In this document: one piece after another, positions 53,271 to 62,112 of the stretch | Numbering within the stretch: the stretch's first letter is position 1 | Layout: every line of letters begins with the position of its first letter | DNA from: Massilia rubra | Lineage (GTDB): Bacteria > Pseudomonadota > Gammaproteobacteria > Burkholderiales > Burkholderiaceae_D | Assembly (NCBI RefSeq): GCF_011682065.1 | Contig: NZ_VUYU01000002.1 | Location: 1 to 64,000 of the forward strand | Direction: 5' to 3' | Length of the DNA stretch: 64,000 nt | Made by a program: the position numbers and the translations under genes | Notes under the pieces: model-generated | The model's database searches: none | What the model saw: the letters and a program-made list of their open reading frames with translations, nothing else | Told to the model about the DNA's origin: nothing

Positions 53271-53684
53271 TCATCCTGGTTGGTGGCACACTGCTTCAAT
53301 GTTGTTGCCTTCTAAATCAATGACAAAGGCACCATAGTAGTTAGGGTGATAGTCCGGGCGGAGGCCAGGGGCGCCATTGTCTTTTCCTCCGGCGGTGATC
53401 GCTGCAAGGTAAAAAGCATCCACTTGCGCACGATCCTCTGCTCGCCATGCCAGGTGGCAGCCGGTAGTCGCTGATGGGCCCTCGTATGGTGATGGGCCAT
53501 CGATGAACCATACATCGGCTTTTTTGCCGTCAGGCTCAGAGGCGTCAGGGTAAGCAAACCCCAACATGTTCGCGCCGTAGTTGCCTTCGAAGCATACGCT
53601 GTAGCCCAATGGCGCAAGTGCCGCGCTGTAAAACGCTTTAGCACGACCAATATCGGTCACGCGGAAAGTCATGTGGTCAAGCAT
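53271..53684 (-). CDS. VOC (glyoxalase/bleomycin-resistance) family protein
   Basis: A 137-residue protein with the VOC fold: MLDHMTFRVTDIGRAKAFYSAALAPLGYSV at the start and DLEGNNIEAVCH at the end, with metal-ligand-like His4 and Glu near the C-terminus. Codon use is less GC-rich than the neighbours. It is enclosed by the ~47-bp inverted repeats, so it may be cargo of that element. Substrate unknown. Confidence 0.88.
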   Translation of the reverse strand: MLDHMTFRVTDIGRAKAFYSAALAPLGYSVCFEGNYGANMLGFAYPDASEPDGKKADVWFIDGPSPYEGPSATTGCHLAWRAEDRAQVDAFYLAAITAGGKDNGAPGLRPDYHPNYYGAFVIDLEGNNIEAVCHQPG

Positions 53685-53809
53685 GGTGAGTTACTCCTGA
53701 GGTAGATTGTTGTGTGCGATTGACGCAGATGAACTGTACATGCGTACAGCGTTAATGACAAGACATTAACAATGCATATACCGCAAGCCCTGCGGTAGAC
53801 ATAGCTGGT

Positions 53810-54027
53810 CCGGCACTGTCCTGTTCGATTCCCGCCACCCGCCGCGCCGGCCGCCCCGAACTGGAGACGCTGCTCGCTTTCCTGCGGCGGGGCGACACGC
53901 TGGTCGTGACGAGAATCGACCGCCTGGCGCGCAGCATCAAGGATTTGCAAGACATCGTGCACACGCTGAAGGAGCGCGGCGTCACCCTCAAGGCGACCGG
54001 GCAGCCCATCGACACGCGCAGCGCGGC
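53810..54027 (+). pseudogene. Truncated serine recombinase (resolvase/invertase)
   Basis: The readable frame gives GRPELETLLAFLRRGDTLVV, then TRIDRLARSIKDLQDIV and GVTLKATGQPIDTRSA, the middle of a Tn3-type resolvase catalytic domain. The N-terminal segment with the catalytic Ser and the C-terminal helix-turn-helix are missing; similarity stops at about 54027, where another fragment begins. Confidence 0.85.
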
Positions 54028-54201
54028 CAGCTCGACGACCTGGAGCCGACGCTGGCGCGCCACGGCTATCGGCTCAAGGACATGAGCGAGCAATTCGATG
54101 CCAAGGCGGTGGAGATTCGCGCGATGTTCAGCAATCAGCTCGAACCGAAGCGGACGGCCGAGATCCGCGAGCGCATGCTGGCGGCGGGCTTGCCGATATG
54201 A
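54016..54201 (+). pseudogene. C-terminal fragment of an unidentified gene
   Basis: In the next frame, LDDLEPTLARHGYRLKDMSE and RTAEIRERMLAAGLPI lead to a TGA at 54199-54201. It is joined to the resolvase remnant with a frame change, as expected from a deletion between two genes of a mobile element. The last 5 bp before the right inverted repeat separate them. I do not recognise the family. Confidence 0.6.
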
Positions 54202-54205
54202 GCCC

Positions 54206-54253
54206 TCATTTGCAGTTAATTCGAGCCGAAATCGGGCGTCAAATGCGAGCACG
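54206..54253 (-). repeat. Right ~48-bp inverted repeat of the decayed mobile element
   Basis: Mirror copy of 53037-53083 (four differences including one indel). No target-site duplication could be found next to either arm. The YcaO-type operon ends 83 bp further right. Confidence 0.75.
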
Positions 54254-54335
54254 GCCCATTTCTAACTCAGGACACTAGAAATAGGGTGGGGTCGCCGGCG
54301 GCCGTTTATGCAGGCGCCGGGCTTGCCCGCCCCCA

Positions 54336-54581
54336 TCACCACTCGGGCGGGCGATCGCGGCGCCTGCGGGCGCGGCTGACCAGCATGACAATGATGTAGC
54401 CGCTCAAGGCGAGCAGCAGCAATATGCTGATGGCAATGAGCGGCATCGGAAGTTTGTCGGCGCCGGGATTGTCGCGCAGCGGCACGATAATCCCGAAATA
54501 GATACCGCTGAACAAACCTCCCAGACCAAAAATGCTGCCGAGAATGATTCCCAGCAGGCTGGCGCGTGATTTGGACGACAT
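54336..54581 (-). CDS. Small two-helix membrane protein at the end of the TOMM operon
   Basis: An 81-residue protein. Helix 1 (about 8-31, LLGIILGSIFGLGGLFSGIY) and helix 2 (about 47-68) are followed by an Arg-rich tail. A textbook AAGGAG ribosome site precedes the ATG at 54581. It begins 11 bp after the second permease. By position it could be an immunity or accessory protein of the exported peptide; there is no Cys/Ser/Thr-rich core, so it is not a precursor. Confidence 0.75.
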   Translation of the reverse strand: MSSKSRASLLGIILGSIFGLGGLFSGIYFGIIVPLRDNPGADKLPMPLIAISILLLLALSGYIIVMLVSRARRRRDRPPEW

Positions 54582-54592
54582 GGCGATTCTCC

Positions 54593-55792
54593 TTAACGTG
54601 GGCGATCCTGGGACGCACGCTGCGCCGGTAGCCAGGCGAAGGTGCAGGCGCCGACCGCGGCGCCCATGATCAGGGTCGGCACCACGCCCGAGGGCGACGC
54701 GGGCAAACCGATGCTGATCGCGCCCGACGGCAGCAGGCTTTGCAGCTGCAAATTGTGGCAAAGCAAGGCGTACAGCAGCAGCGCCAGGCCGGCCGCGAGA
54801 ATGCCGATCGCACATCCTTCGGCGAGTTCTCCGAGGCGCACTGCGAGCGGCAGGTAGCCAAGCTGCAGCACGATCTGGCGCACCCTGTCGCGCTCGATCT
54901 CCAGGGCCAGGGCGATCGTATAGATGCCGAAGCCGGTGCAGGTTACCGTCAATACCTGAAAGGCGATCCAGAATTTGTTCAGTTGCGACTGAAGGTGGGC
55001 CACGAAGCGGCCGCCATAGTCGTTCAGTCGCAGCAGGTCGACGCGGATACCTTCGACTTGCTCGCTCAGGCGGCGCACCTCGGCCAGTTGGACGGGATCG
55101 AGCGTCATGCTGATGGAGCTGACAATATCGCTGACCTCGAAGTGCTGCTGCAAGGCCGGCAAGGTACTGTACATCTCCACCTCCCGGCTCACGCCCGCAC
55201 GTTGCGCGACCCCGACGACGCGCCACTCGACGTGCCCCAGTTTCAGCACGGGGCCGGCCTTGCGCCCTGCAATCCAGGCGTCCAGCGCAGGGCTCAGCAG
55301 CAGCTCGCGCCGGCCCGGCAGGGGCAAGCGTCCTTCCATCAAGGTCAGCCCGGCCAGGCCGCCGGCGTCATCGGCCGGCAAGCCGCGCATCAGGGTGGGC
55401 ACCCGATCCCCATCCCGCTCGCCCAGCACGATGTCGGCAGGCAGGACCAGCGCCGCGTGCAGCGCTTTGCCGCGCAAGGCCGGCGAGGCCGAAAAGCCGG
55501 TGCGCAGCTGTTCGTAGGCGGAAAGCGGCAGGAAGCTGCGCGCTTCCGTGCCCGCGCCGGCCGCCAGCATCAGATAGGCGTTTGCGGGCGCCGCCGGCTT
55601 GGCCTGGTCGAGCGCGTCCGACAGGTTCATTCCCGTGACAAACGTCAGGGCGCTGGCGCAGATGCTGATCATGACCAGGGCCAGGCGCAGCGGGCTGCGG
55701 CGGTAGCTGCGCAGCCAGAGCCCGAACATCATGGGAGTCTGACGCAGGGAGGAGGTCAACATGGCGGATCCGGACATGGCGGTGGCGCTCAA
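54593..55792 (-). CDS. FtsX-like ABC transporter permease B
   Basis: A 399-residue inner-membrane protein. One helix near the N-terminus (about 37-57), a large extracytoplasmic MacB-type domain, and three C-terminal helices (about 275-300, 325-350 and 370-390) give the FtsX/MacB permease layout without a fused ATPase. Its ATG overlaps the stop of permease A (ATGA). Confidence 0.9.
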   Translation of the reverse strand: MSATAMSGSAMLTSSLRQTPMMFGLWLRSYRRSPLRLALVMISICASALTFVTGMNLSDALDQAKPAAPANAYLMLAAGAGTEARSFLPLSAYEQLRTGFSASPALRGKALHAALVLPADIVLGERDGDRVPTLMRGLPADDAGGLAGLTLMEGRLPLPGRRELLLSPALDAWIAGRKAGPVLKLGHVEWRVVGVAQRAGVSREVEMYSTLPALQQHFEVSDIVSSISMTLDPVQLAEVRRLSEQVEGIRVDLLRLNDYGGRFVAHLQSQLNKFWIAFQVLTVTCTGFGIYTIALALEIERDRVRQIVLQLGYLPLAVRLGELAEGCAIGILAAGLALLLYALLCHNLQLQSLLPSGAISIGLPASPSGVVPTLIMGAAVGACTFAWLPAQRASQDRPR

Positions 55793-56916
55793 TCGAGGGT
55801 GTCGCTGAACAGGTCATTGACGTCAAGGCGGGCGATCACGGAGCTCACCGCGGTCCAGGCCGACAGCGCGACCAGGGTGCCGGCCGCCGCCGCCGCCTGC
55901 AGCGCTGCCGCCGGCACTTCGATGCGCAGCCAGAGCAGGTTGTCGAACAGGTAGCTGCCGGTCCCGAACGCCAGCACGAAGCCGCCCGCGCCGATCAGCA
56001 GGCCGGCAGCGAGCGCCAGGCGCATTGCCTGGAACAGCAAGGGAAGCTTGCGCTGTCCGACCACCAGCAACAGCGCCAGGCTGGTCCGGTAATGAAGGGC
56101 AAGCATGTTGCTGCACAGTGCAGGCAGCAACAGCGCTGCCGCCAGGGTCATGCAAAAGGCGATATACACCAGCTGGCGCAGGTCGATCAGGTCGTTCATG
56201 AAACCGGATGCGGCCGGCAGGAAATCGGTGCTGCGGGTAGCCGGGGTGTCGTGGGCAAACAGGGTGTCGAGCGCGCGCCGCGCCTTGGCCTTGTCCACGT
56301 GCTCGCGCAGGCGCACGTGAAAACTTGCGACCACCGCGCGATAGGTGGGCAGGGCGAGGTCGGCGAAATCACGCCCGAGCATGACGCAGGTCGTGCATTT
56401 CAATTCATTGTCGGCGCCGAAGGTCCCGGCGATGTAGAACTCCTGATTGTTTTCGGCGTCGCCCGAAAACAGGCGCGCGGCGACCATATTGCCGACCGCA
56501 AGCTGCTGTTTTTCCAGCAGGGCGGCGCTGACCAGTACGGCGTCGCGCCGTTGCTGCCAGCGCGCAATGGTGGCGCTGTCCGCCCCGAGGCGGGGAAAGG
56601 TGGCGGCAACCTGGTCCTTGTCGACGATCACCCCGGTGAATACTTGCCGCTCATTTGCCAGGAACAGGGCGACCGAACTGTACTCGGTCACGCTGGCGAC
56701 CCCCGGCCAAGCCTGGATGCGCGCGATATAGGTACGCGGCAGCAGGTTCGATGGGGAGAGGGCGTTGCTCACTGTGAGCAAGCGGTCGTCCGTCTTGACA
56801 AAGCGCGGATGCCAGTAGGAATTGCCAGCAAGCAAAGCGGTACACGTGGCCAACAGCACGGCCAGGGTTGCCAGGCTGGCGGCAAGGGCGCGGTGGCGAA
56901 GGAGCAGGCCGATCAT
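55789..56916 (-). CDS. FtsX-like ABC transporter permease A
   Basis: A 375-residue permease of the same FtsX type: N-terminal helix (about 10-30), MacB-like periplasmic domain (including FYIAGTFGADNELKCTTCVM), three C-terminal helices from about 255. It is clearly different in sequence from permease B, so the exporter is likely a heterodimer. ATGA overlaps join it to the ATPase gene before it and permease B after it. Confidence 0.9.
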   Translation of the reverse strand: MIGLLLRHRALAASLATLAVLLATCTALLAGNSYWHPRFVKTDDRLLTVSNALSPSNLLPRTYIARIQAWPGVASVTEYSSVALFLANERQVFTGVIVDKDQVAATFPRLGADSATIARWQQRRDAVLVSAALLEKQQLAVGNMVAARLFSGDAENNQEFYIAGTFGADNELKCTTCVMLGRDFADLALPTYRAVVASFHVRLREHVDKAKARRALDTLFAHDTPATRSTDFLPAASGFMNDLIDLRQLVYIAFCMTLAAALLLPALCSNMLALHYRTSLALLLVVGQRKLPLLFQAMRLALAAGLLIGAGGFVLAFGTGSYLFDNLLWLRIEVPAAALQAAAAAGTLVALSAWTAVSSVIARLDVNDLFSDTLD

Positions 56917-57641
56917 GGCGCAAGTCCCTGGAGCGCGCCGTTATGCAGATACAGGCGCCGCGTGGCCTGGCGCGCGAGCGACTCGTTATGCGTGACGAGC
57001 ACCACTGCGCGCCGATGCGCCTGGGCGAAGGTGCAGAGCAACTCGAATATCTGCTGTCCCGCCTCCTCTCCCAGGCTCCCGGTGGGTTCGTCGCACAGCA
57101 GGAGCGACGGCGCCCCGACGATGGCGCGCGCAATGGCCACCCGTTGCTGCTCGCCGCCGGAAAGCGTGGCGGGCATGGCCATGCGCTTCGGCTCCAGGCC
57201 CATCAGCGCCAGCGCCGCCTGCGCCTGGCGCCGCCTGTGCTGGCGCGCCATGCGCCGCAGCTTGAGGGGCAGTTCGACATTTTCCTGGGCAGTCAGGAAG
57301 GGCACCAGGTTGAAGCGTTGAAAGACGAAGCCGATGCTGCGCGCGCGCAGTTGCGCCAGTTGGCGGCCATTGCGAAAGTCGACCATTTCACCGCCGCAGC
57401 ACAGGGTGCCGGCGTCGGGCTTTTCCAGGGTGCCGAGGATCTTGAGCAGCGTGCTCTTGCCGGCGCCCGACGGGGCCGTGATCGCCAGCACCTCGCCCAG
57501 GCCGACGCTGAGCTGCACGGCGCCCAGGATGGTCTCCCTGCCGGCGGCCGACTGGAACGACTTGCAGATGCCGTGCGCCTGCATGAACGGATGGGCGGCC
57601 TGCGTGCCCTGGGAGGGGGTGTCGATGGTGGCGTGGTTCAT
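56913..57641 (-). CDS. ABC transporter ATPase (MacB/LolD type)
   Basis: A 242-residue nucleotide-binding subunit. Walker A APSGAGKSTLLK, signature LSGGEQQR, Walker B LLLCDEPTGSL and the H-loop VLVTHN are intact. It follows the HlyD-like adaptor with an ATGA overlap and energises the two permeases downstream. The MacB-like set suggests export of a peptide from periplasm or inner membrane. Confidence 0.95.
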   Translation of the reverse strand: MNHATIDTPSQGTQAAHPFMQAHGICKSFQSAAGRETILGAVQLSVGLGEVLAITAPSGAGKSTLLKILGTLEKPDAGTLCCGGEMVDFRNGRQLAQLRARSIGFVFQRFNLVPFLTAQENVELPLKLRRMARQHRRRQAQAALALMGLEPKRMAMPATLSGGEQQRVAIARAIVGAPSLLLCDEPTGSLGEEAGQQIFELLCTFAQAHRRAVVLVTHNESLARQATRRLYLHNGALQGLAP

Positions 57642-58720
57642 GGGTTCTGGTGGGTGAGGAGGGGAGGCGTTGCGCAACGGCTGTCGCCGGCGCCGACGAA
57701 CTGCACGTCGGCGCTCGTTTCAAGGATGGGCAACACGCGGATCGGGTGTAGCGGGACCAGGATGGCGTTGACCGCGCCGCGCTGGCGGTCGGCGGTGCTG
57801 CCGATCCGGTCGAGCCGGAACGGCAGCGCGTGAATCTGGTCCGGCTGCGCCAGCGACGACACCAGCGCGCAACCGGCGCGCTGCAATTGCGGAAGCAAGC
57901 GCTCCTGTACCGACACATGCACTTCGAGGGTGGCGGGATTGAGCAGGGACAGCAAGCCGCTGCGGATATAGCTGCCGCCGTTGGTGGGCGAGACGACTTC
58001 GCCGACGCGCGCGTTCTGCGCCACCACCACGCCGGAAAACGGGGCGCGGATGGCGTACTCGCGCTGGGTTTCGCGAAAGCCGTCCAGGTTGGCGAGGGCG
58101 TCGCCGATATTGCTGCGTGAGCGGCTCAGTTCCAGTACGGCCTGCTCGACCCGCAGGTCGGCTTCGGACATGGCCTTGCGGGTGCCGAAGCCGCGCGCCA
58201 TCAGGCTGGACTGGCGCTGCTGTTCGTCGCGCGCCTGGCGCACGTCGAGCGCGGCTTTCTGCGATGCGAGCCGCTCGGCGGCCAGCCGCTGTTCCGCCGA
58301 GCGGACATCGTTGTCGCCCCGCATATTGCTCAGTTCTACCAGGAGCTCTCCCTTCTTGACCGTACTGCCTTCGCTGACCCGTATCGTCTTTACCCGCGCC
58401 AGGACCGTGGCGGAGATCTGCACCATTTCGTGGGCGGAGAAAAAGCCGGACATCTTCAGGCCGGCGCCAGCGGGATCGCTCGCGGCGGGCGGGGCGGGGC
58501 GGGGGGGCGCGGGGACGGCCGGCGCGACGGGCGCCCCCGCGCGCTGCCAGTATCCCGCAGCGGCGATGACGGCGACGGCCAGCGCCGCCGCCCACGCGAG
58601 CGCGCGCCTGGAGGGATGGCCGGCCGGTGCTTCCTGCGCGCTGTGCTGCACGAGGCTGTGCAAGGCTTGCTGCTGCTCCGATCGCGCCTGGTCGTCATGG
58701 CGGTTTGGTGTTGTTTGCAT
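57638..58720 (-). CDS. HlyD/MacA-type periplasmic adaptor
   Basis: A 360-residue membrane fusion protein. One N-terminal helix (about 40-58), a Pro/Ala-rich linker, lipoyl half-domains (LARVKTIRVSEGSTVKKGELLVEL and IRAPFSGVVVAQNARVGEVV) around a coiled coil (about 135-215), and a beta-barrel region. It would link the ABC permeases to an outer-membrane channel, which is not encoded here. It starts 9 bp after the M50-like gene. Confidence 0.92.
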   Translation of the reverse strand: MQTTPNRHDDQARSEQQQALHSLVQHSAQEAPAGHPSRRALAWAAALAVAVIAAAGYWQRAGAPVAPAVPAPPRPAPPAASDPAGAGLKMSGFFSAHEMVQISATVLARVKTIRVSEGSTVKKGELLVELSNMRGDNDVRSAEQRLAAERLASQKAALDVRQARDEQQRQSSLMARGFGTRKAMSEADLRVEQAVLELSRSRSNIGDALANLDGFRETQREYAIRAPFSGVVVAQNARVGEVVSPTNGGSYIRSGLLSLLNPATLEVHVSVQERLLPQLQRAGCALVSSLAQPDQIHALPFRLDRIGSTADRQRGAVNAILVPLHPIRVLPILETSADVQFVGAGDSRCATPPLLTHQNP

Positions 58721-58729
58721 AAGTGGCCT

Positions 58730-59362
58730 TTACACGATGCCGGGACGGGAGTGCAGGAGAAGCTTGACCGCCATCAGCAGCACGACCCCGGCGTAGACGA
58801 GCGACACGGCGCCGTACACGGCTGCCGGCCAACGCCAGCGGCACAACAGGCGGAACTGGCGGATGCCCTGTTGCATGTCGGCGCGTGTCAGCATGCAGCA
58901 GTTTGGCAATCCGACCAGCAAGCTGACGACAAACAGTCCCTGGAGCGTGGCTGCCTGCGCAGGCGGCGCCAGGGTTGTCGCGATGGCCAGGCACAGCGAA
59001 CAGAGCATGTCCAGCAGCGGGCCGGCGCTGAGGATCAAAAAGCGCGTATCGCTGCGTTCGAGCGAGGCCTGGGCCGGGGCGTGAAAGGCCGGCAGCGCGG
59101 CGGACCAACGAATCCGGCCGTCGCGCACGCCGCACCAGCGGGCGGCTGTGGCGTGCGCCAGCTCATGCACGGCGATCCATGCCAGCAAGCCGGCAAGCGC
59201 CACCACCGGCACCGCGCTGCGTACCAGGGCGCCAAGGGCGATACGGGGCAGTTCGGCCAGGGGCAACTGCAGGAAAAACGCCAGCGACAGCGTGATGTGC
59301 CAGGCGCTTAACAAGGCCAGGACCAGCCAGGCGGCATACAAACGCAAGCGCATGGAAGTCAT
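58730..59362 (-). CDS. M50-like membrane metallopeptidase
   Basis: A 210-residue protein with about five membrane helices. The zinc motif HELAH (His66, Glu67, His70) lies in a helix, and a downstream SAGPLLDML resembles the third-ligand region of site-2-type proteases. In peptide clusters such proteins are proposed to trim leader or signal parts. The ATG at 59362 overlaps the stop of the dehydrogenase fusion gene by 4 bp, which fixes the start. Confidence 0.85.
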   Translation of the reverse strand: MTSMRLRLYAAWLVLALLSAWHITLSLAFFLQLPLAELPRIALGALVRSAVPVVALAGLLAWIAVHELAHATAARWCGVRDGRIRWSAALPAFHAPAQASLERSDTRFLILSAGPLLDMLCSLCLAIATTLAPPAQAATLQGLFVVSLLVGLPNCCMLTRADMQQGIRQFRLLCRWRWPAAVYGAVSLVYAGVVLLMAVKLLLHSRPGIV

Positions 59363-61503
59363 TGCGTGGTCTCCGGGGCGTTGCCGAACGTGAACGCGAA
59401 CAGGTTGAACAGGTGAGCGCACGATGGCGGGAGATGGGTCAGCAAGTCGCTTTCGACCGCCGCACCGGCCGGACAGCCGCGCAGGCGCCGGGACTCGATG
59501 GCCAGCCAGAAGCTGCCGATCCATTGGCCGATCAAGACCAGCAACTGGTCATGGCCGGCCGGCCCGTGCGTATGGAGCACGCGCGACAGGTCGGCCAGCA
59601 TGAAAAGACGGCCCGCCGCCTGGCTGAGATTGCGCTGGGATAGCAGCTCCTGGTCCGGTCCGTCGCGCGACAGGGTACTGCCGGGGCACGGGAGCAAGTT
59701 GCCCTCGTCGGCCCACTGGTAGGTGACGCACACGCCGGCGCGTTCGATCACGAGGATTGGGTGCAGGCTCGACATTAAGGCGGCGGCCGCACGGTCGCCT
59801 GGCCGGGGGCGGGATTGCCTCAGCAGCGCGGCAATGTCCGGCACGGCGAGGTCGAGTTCGGAACAATCGCGCGCCGCGCTGCGTTGGCGCAGCAAGCGAT
59901 CGAATCGGTCCCATTCGATGGGTGCGGCGGAAACGCAAGGCAGATCGGCGCGCCACGCGAAGTTGTAGTAATGACGGCGGTGCTCGACGATGTCGCGCAG
60001 CCAGGGCGCTTCGAACGGCTGGCAGGTCGGTGTCAGCGCATGGCCGGCCGCCAACGCGGCAGCCTGGAGAAAGGCGGCGCCGAAGCCGCTGTCGAGCAGG
60101 CCGAGGCTGAGCCCGAAATCGCCGTATTTTTGCCGGATTTTCTCGGTGTTTGCCAGGCACACGATGGCATACTCGGCCTGGCCGGCGCCATCGAGGGACG
60201 CTTCGGCAAGGGGCTCGAGCCAGTCGACGACGGGCACGTAGCGCATCAGGCGGGTACGCCGCCTCGACTGGTCGCGCCACACGACCATGCACTCGGCGGC
60301 CCCCAGGTTGCCGCCGCTCGGACAGATTCGCCGCCGGTTGCCGGCGGCATCGCTCCAATAGCCGAAGGCGCGCGTGACCAGTTGCAGCAGCAAGCGCTGC
60401 GGCGGGCTGGCGCTGGCCATCGAAATGACCTTGCCGGCATCGCCATGCGGTAGCGGAAACTGCTTGGCAGCGAGGATATTCTTCGGCGCATAATGTTGTT
60501 CATAACTTTTCACCCCGATCATGCGGCGCGGAGGAACCGCGGCCCGGCTGTGCCGTTCCAGCCGCTGCAACGATGCGGGTCTGTCCACTGCGGCAATCGC
60601 GTGGGGCGCGTCGCCGAGTGCATGCAGGCGCGCCACGGGATGGGTGCTGCAGCCGAGATGCCCGTTGTCGAGCTGGTAGCGAATGAAATTGTTCAGCAGC
60701 GAGAAGGGGGTGCTGCCGCTGTTGAGCAGCACAAGGGCATTGCACACGATCCCCGCCCATAGCGGCAGGGTGGCGGCCTGACAAGCGTCGTCGACGGCGC
60801 CGGCGGCGGCGCGGTAGCACGCCGTCGTGCAGCAACCGCGGTTCGCGAGCAGCGGCCCGACATCGAGCGACAGCGCGCGCACGGACACCAGCAACACCGC
60901 GGCGCCGGCGGCCTGCAAGCGGGCCACTTGCTTGTCGAGCCCGGTCGTGCCGTCGAGAACGGCGATGGTCATGTGGCAGGGCGGCGCGCCCGGCATGCAG
61001 TCGACCACGTTCAAGCCGCATCCTCGCAGCGCCAGGGACAGCTCGCGGCGGAAGCGGCCGCTCCCAAGCATGCTGACCGGACGCAGGAAGGCGGCGGCCG
61101 CGTCGCTGCGGCGCTGGTGGATGCGGGTCTGGTTCATGACCTTGGCGAGGAAAGCGCCGGTGTGCGCATCGAGCGCCGCCGGCGTGGGCGCGGCCGGCTG
61201 TTCGAGCAAGCCGTGCTGCTGAAGCCAGCACAACAGGCGCTTGCGTTCGTACGCGCCCGCCAGATGATCGGCGCACAGTTCCTCCACGGTGCGCGTGCCG
61301 TCGAGCTGGCGCAGGAATGCCAGCACGTCCAGGGCCCCGAAACGGCGCCCGACGACCGGCGCGCCCAGGCCGCCGACCAACATCAGGCGCGTATCGTCGA
61401 TGGCGGCCACCGCCACCTCGTCCAGCAAGCGTGGCTGGCTGGGAAACGCGTCGTCGAGTTCGGCGTCTCCGGTGAGCGCGAAGCGGGGAGTCAGGCTAGC
61501 CAT
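59359..61503 (-). CDS. Fusion protein: RRE/E1-like cyclodehydratase partner plus SagB-type dehydrogenase
   Basis: A 714-residue protein. Residues about 25-102 resemble a PqqD/RRE leader-binding winged helix (LRQLDGTRTVEELCAD). Residues about 140-310 look like the ThiF/E1-like domain of TOMM cyclodehydratases (VGPLLANRGCCTTACYRA; LDNGHLGCSTHPVARLHA). From about 365 there is a SagB/McbC-type FMN nitroreductase (RICPSGGNLGAAE, KYGDFGLSLGLLDSGFGAAF), followed by a second, weaker nitroreductase-like half to the end. It would bind the precursor, help form azolines and oxidise them to azoles. Overlaps the gene before it by 13 bp. Confidence 0.85.
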   Translation of the reverse strand: MASLTPRFALTGDAELDDAFPSQPRLLDEVAVAAIDDTRLMLVGGLGAPVVGRRFGALDVLAFLRQLDGTRTVEELCADHLAGAYERKRLLCWLQQHGLLEQPAAPTPAALDAHTGAFLAKVMNQTRIHQRRSDAAAAFLRPVSMLGSGRFRRELSLALRGCGLNVVDCMPGAPPCHMTIAVLDGTTGLDKQVARLQAAGAAVLLVSVRALSLDVGPLLANRGCCTTACYRAAAGAVDDACQAATLPLWAGIVCNALVLLNSGSTPFSLLNNFIRYQLDNGHLGCSTHPVARLHALGDAPHAIAAVDRPASLQRLERHSRAAVPPRRMIGVKSYEQHYAPKNILAAKQFPLPHGDAGKVISMASASPPQRLLLQLVTRAFGYWSDAAGNRRRICPSGGNLGAAECMVVWRDQSRRRTRLMRYVPVVDWLEPLAEASLDGAGQAEYAIVCLANTEKIRQKYGDFGLSLGLLDSGFGAAFLQAAALAAGHALTPTCQPFEAPWLRDIVEHRRHYYNFAWRADLPCVSAAPIEWDRFDRLLRQRSAARDCSELDLAVPDIAALLRQSRPRPGDRAAAALMSSLHPILVIERAGVCVTYQWADEGNLLPCPGSTLSRDGPDQELLSQRNLSQAAGRLFMLADLSRVLHTHGPAGHDQLLVLIGQWIGSFWLAIESRRLRGCPAGAAVESDLLTHLPPSCAHLFNLFAFTFGNAPETTQ

Positions 61504-62111
61504 GTGCCCAGTTCCCCATGAAACGCGGCAAAACGCTGCGGCCCGGCGCAGGTGGTGCGGCTCGGGCTACGGCAGGTACACCCGTGCACGGGCATGATGG
61601 CGCTGCTGACAATCGCGCCACTGGCGCTGTCGATCGCCAGGCTGTCGGTGGGCGCCAGCAGGCCGCGTTCCTGAAGCAGGCACAATTGCGCCGTCAGGTC
61701 GACCAGGCTGGCCGGATAAGCGCGGAACTCCGCGGCTTCGGACTGGGCCGCCAGTTTGGCCAGGAAAAACAGGGTTTCGGCGCCATACGGCTCTGGCGGC
61801 TGGCTCAGCAGGCGTTTGCAAAAGCACTGCGCGCAGATGCCATCGGGCGAGCAGGGCGGCGCCAGCAGCACGTGCCGCTCGAACGCGAAGCAGGTAAACA
61901 GGTTGGCGCAAGGGGCGAGGCGCTGCGCGGCTTCCTGCATCAGGTCGAGTCGCAAGGAGGAGAACAGGGCAAACACCTGGCCTTCCAGCGGCCCGGTGCA
62001 GGCGCGCCACTGCGCGGGCTCGAGCATGGTTGCCGCTTGCCCGGACTGGCGGGGGGCAATGCAGCCTGCCACGCTTCGTCCGAACTCGCCGCTGTAGATA
62101 AAGGTAGACAT
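61491..62111 (-). CDS. Cys-rich E1-like/TOMM accessory protein
   Basis: A 206-residue protein with a putative zinc site formed by CAQCFC (Cys93, Cys96, Cys98) and HGCTC (Cys178, Cys180), in the order typical of the C-terminal zinc site of E1-like TOMM proteins. LLAPPCSPDGICAQC resembles the P-G-C-x-x-C segment of those proteins. The ATG at 62111 lies one base after the YcaO stop. It probably works with YcaO, but it is short and its exact family is uncertain. Confidence 0.7.
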   Translation of the reverse strand: MSTFIYSGEFGRSVAGCIAPRQSGQAATMLEPAQWRACTGPLEGQVFALFSSLRLDLMQEAAQRLAPCANLFTCFAFERHVLLAPPCSPDGICAQCFCKRLLSQPPEPYGAETLFFLAKLAAQSEAAEFRAYPASLVDLTAQLCLLQERGLLAPTDSLAIDSASGAIVSSAIMPVHGCTCRSPSRTTCAGPQRFAAFHGELGTWLA

Positions 62112-62112
62112 G

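Noticed and set aside
54336-54581. Small operon-end protein as the RiPP precursor
   Set aside because: Two membrane helices and an Arg-rich tail; no Cys/Ser/Thr-rich core, so a precursor role is unlikely.
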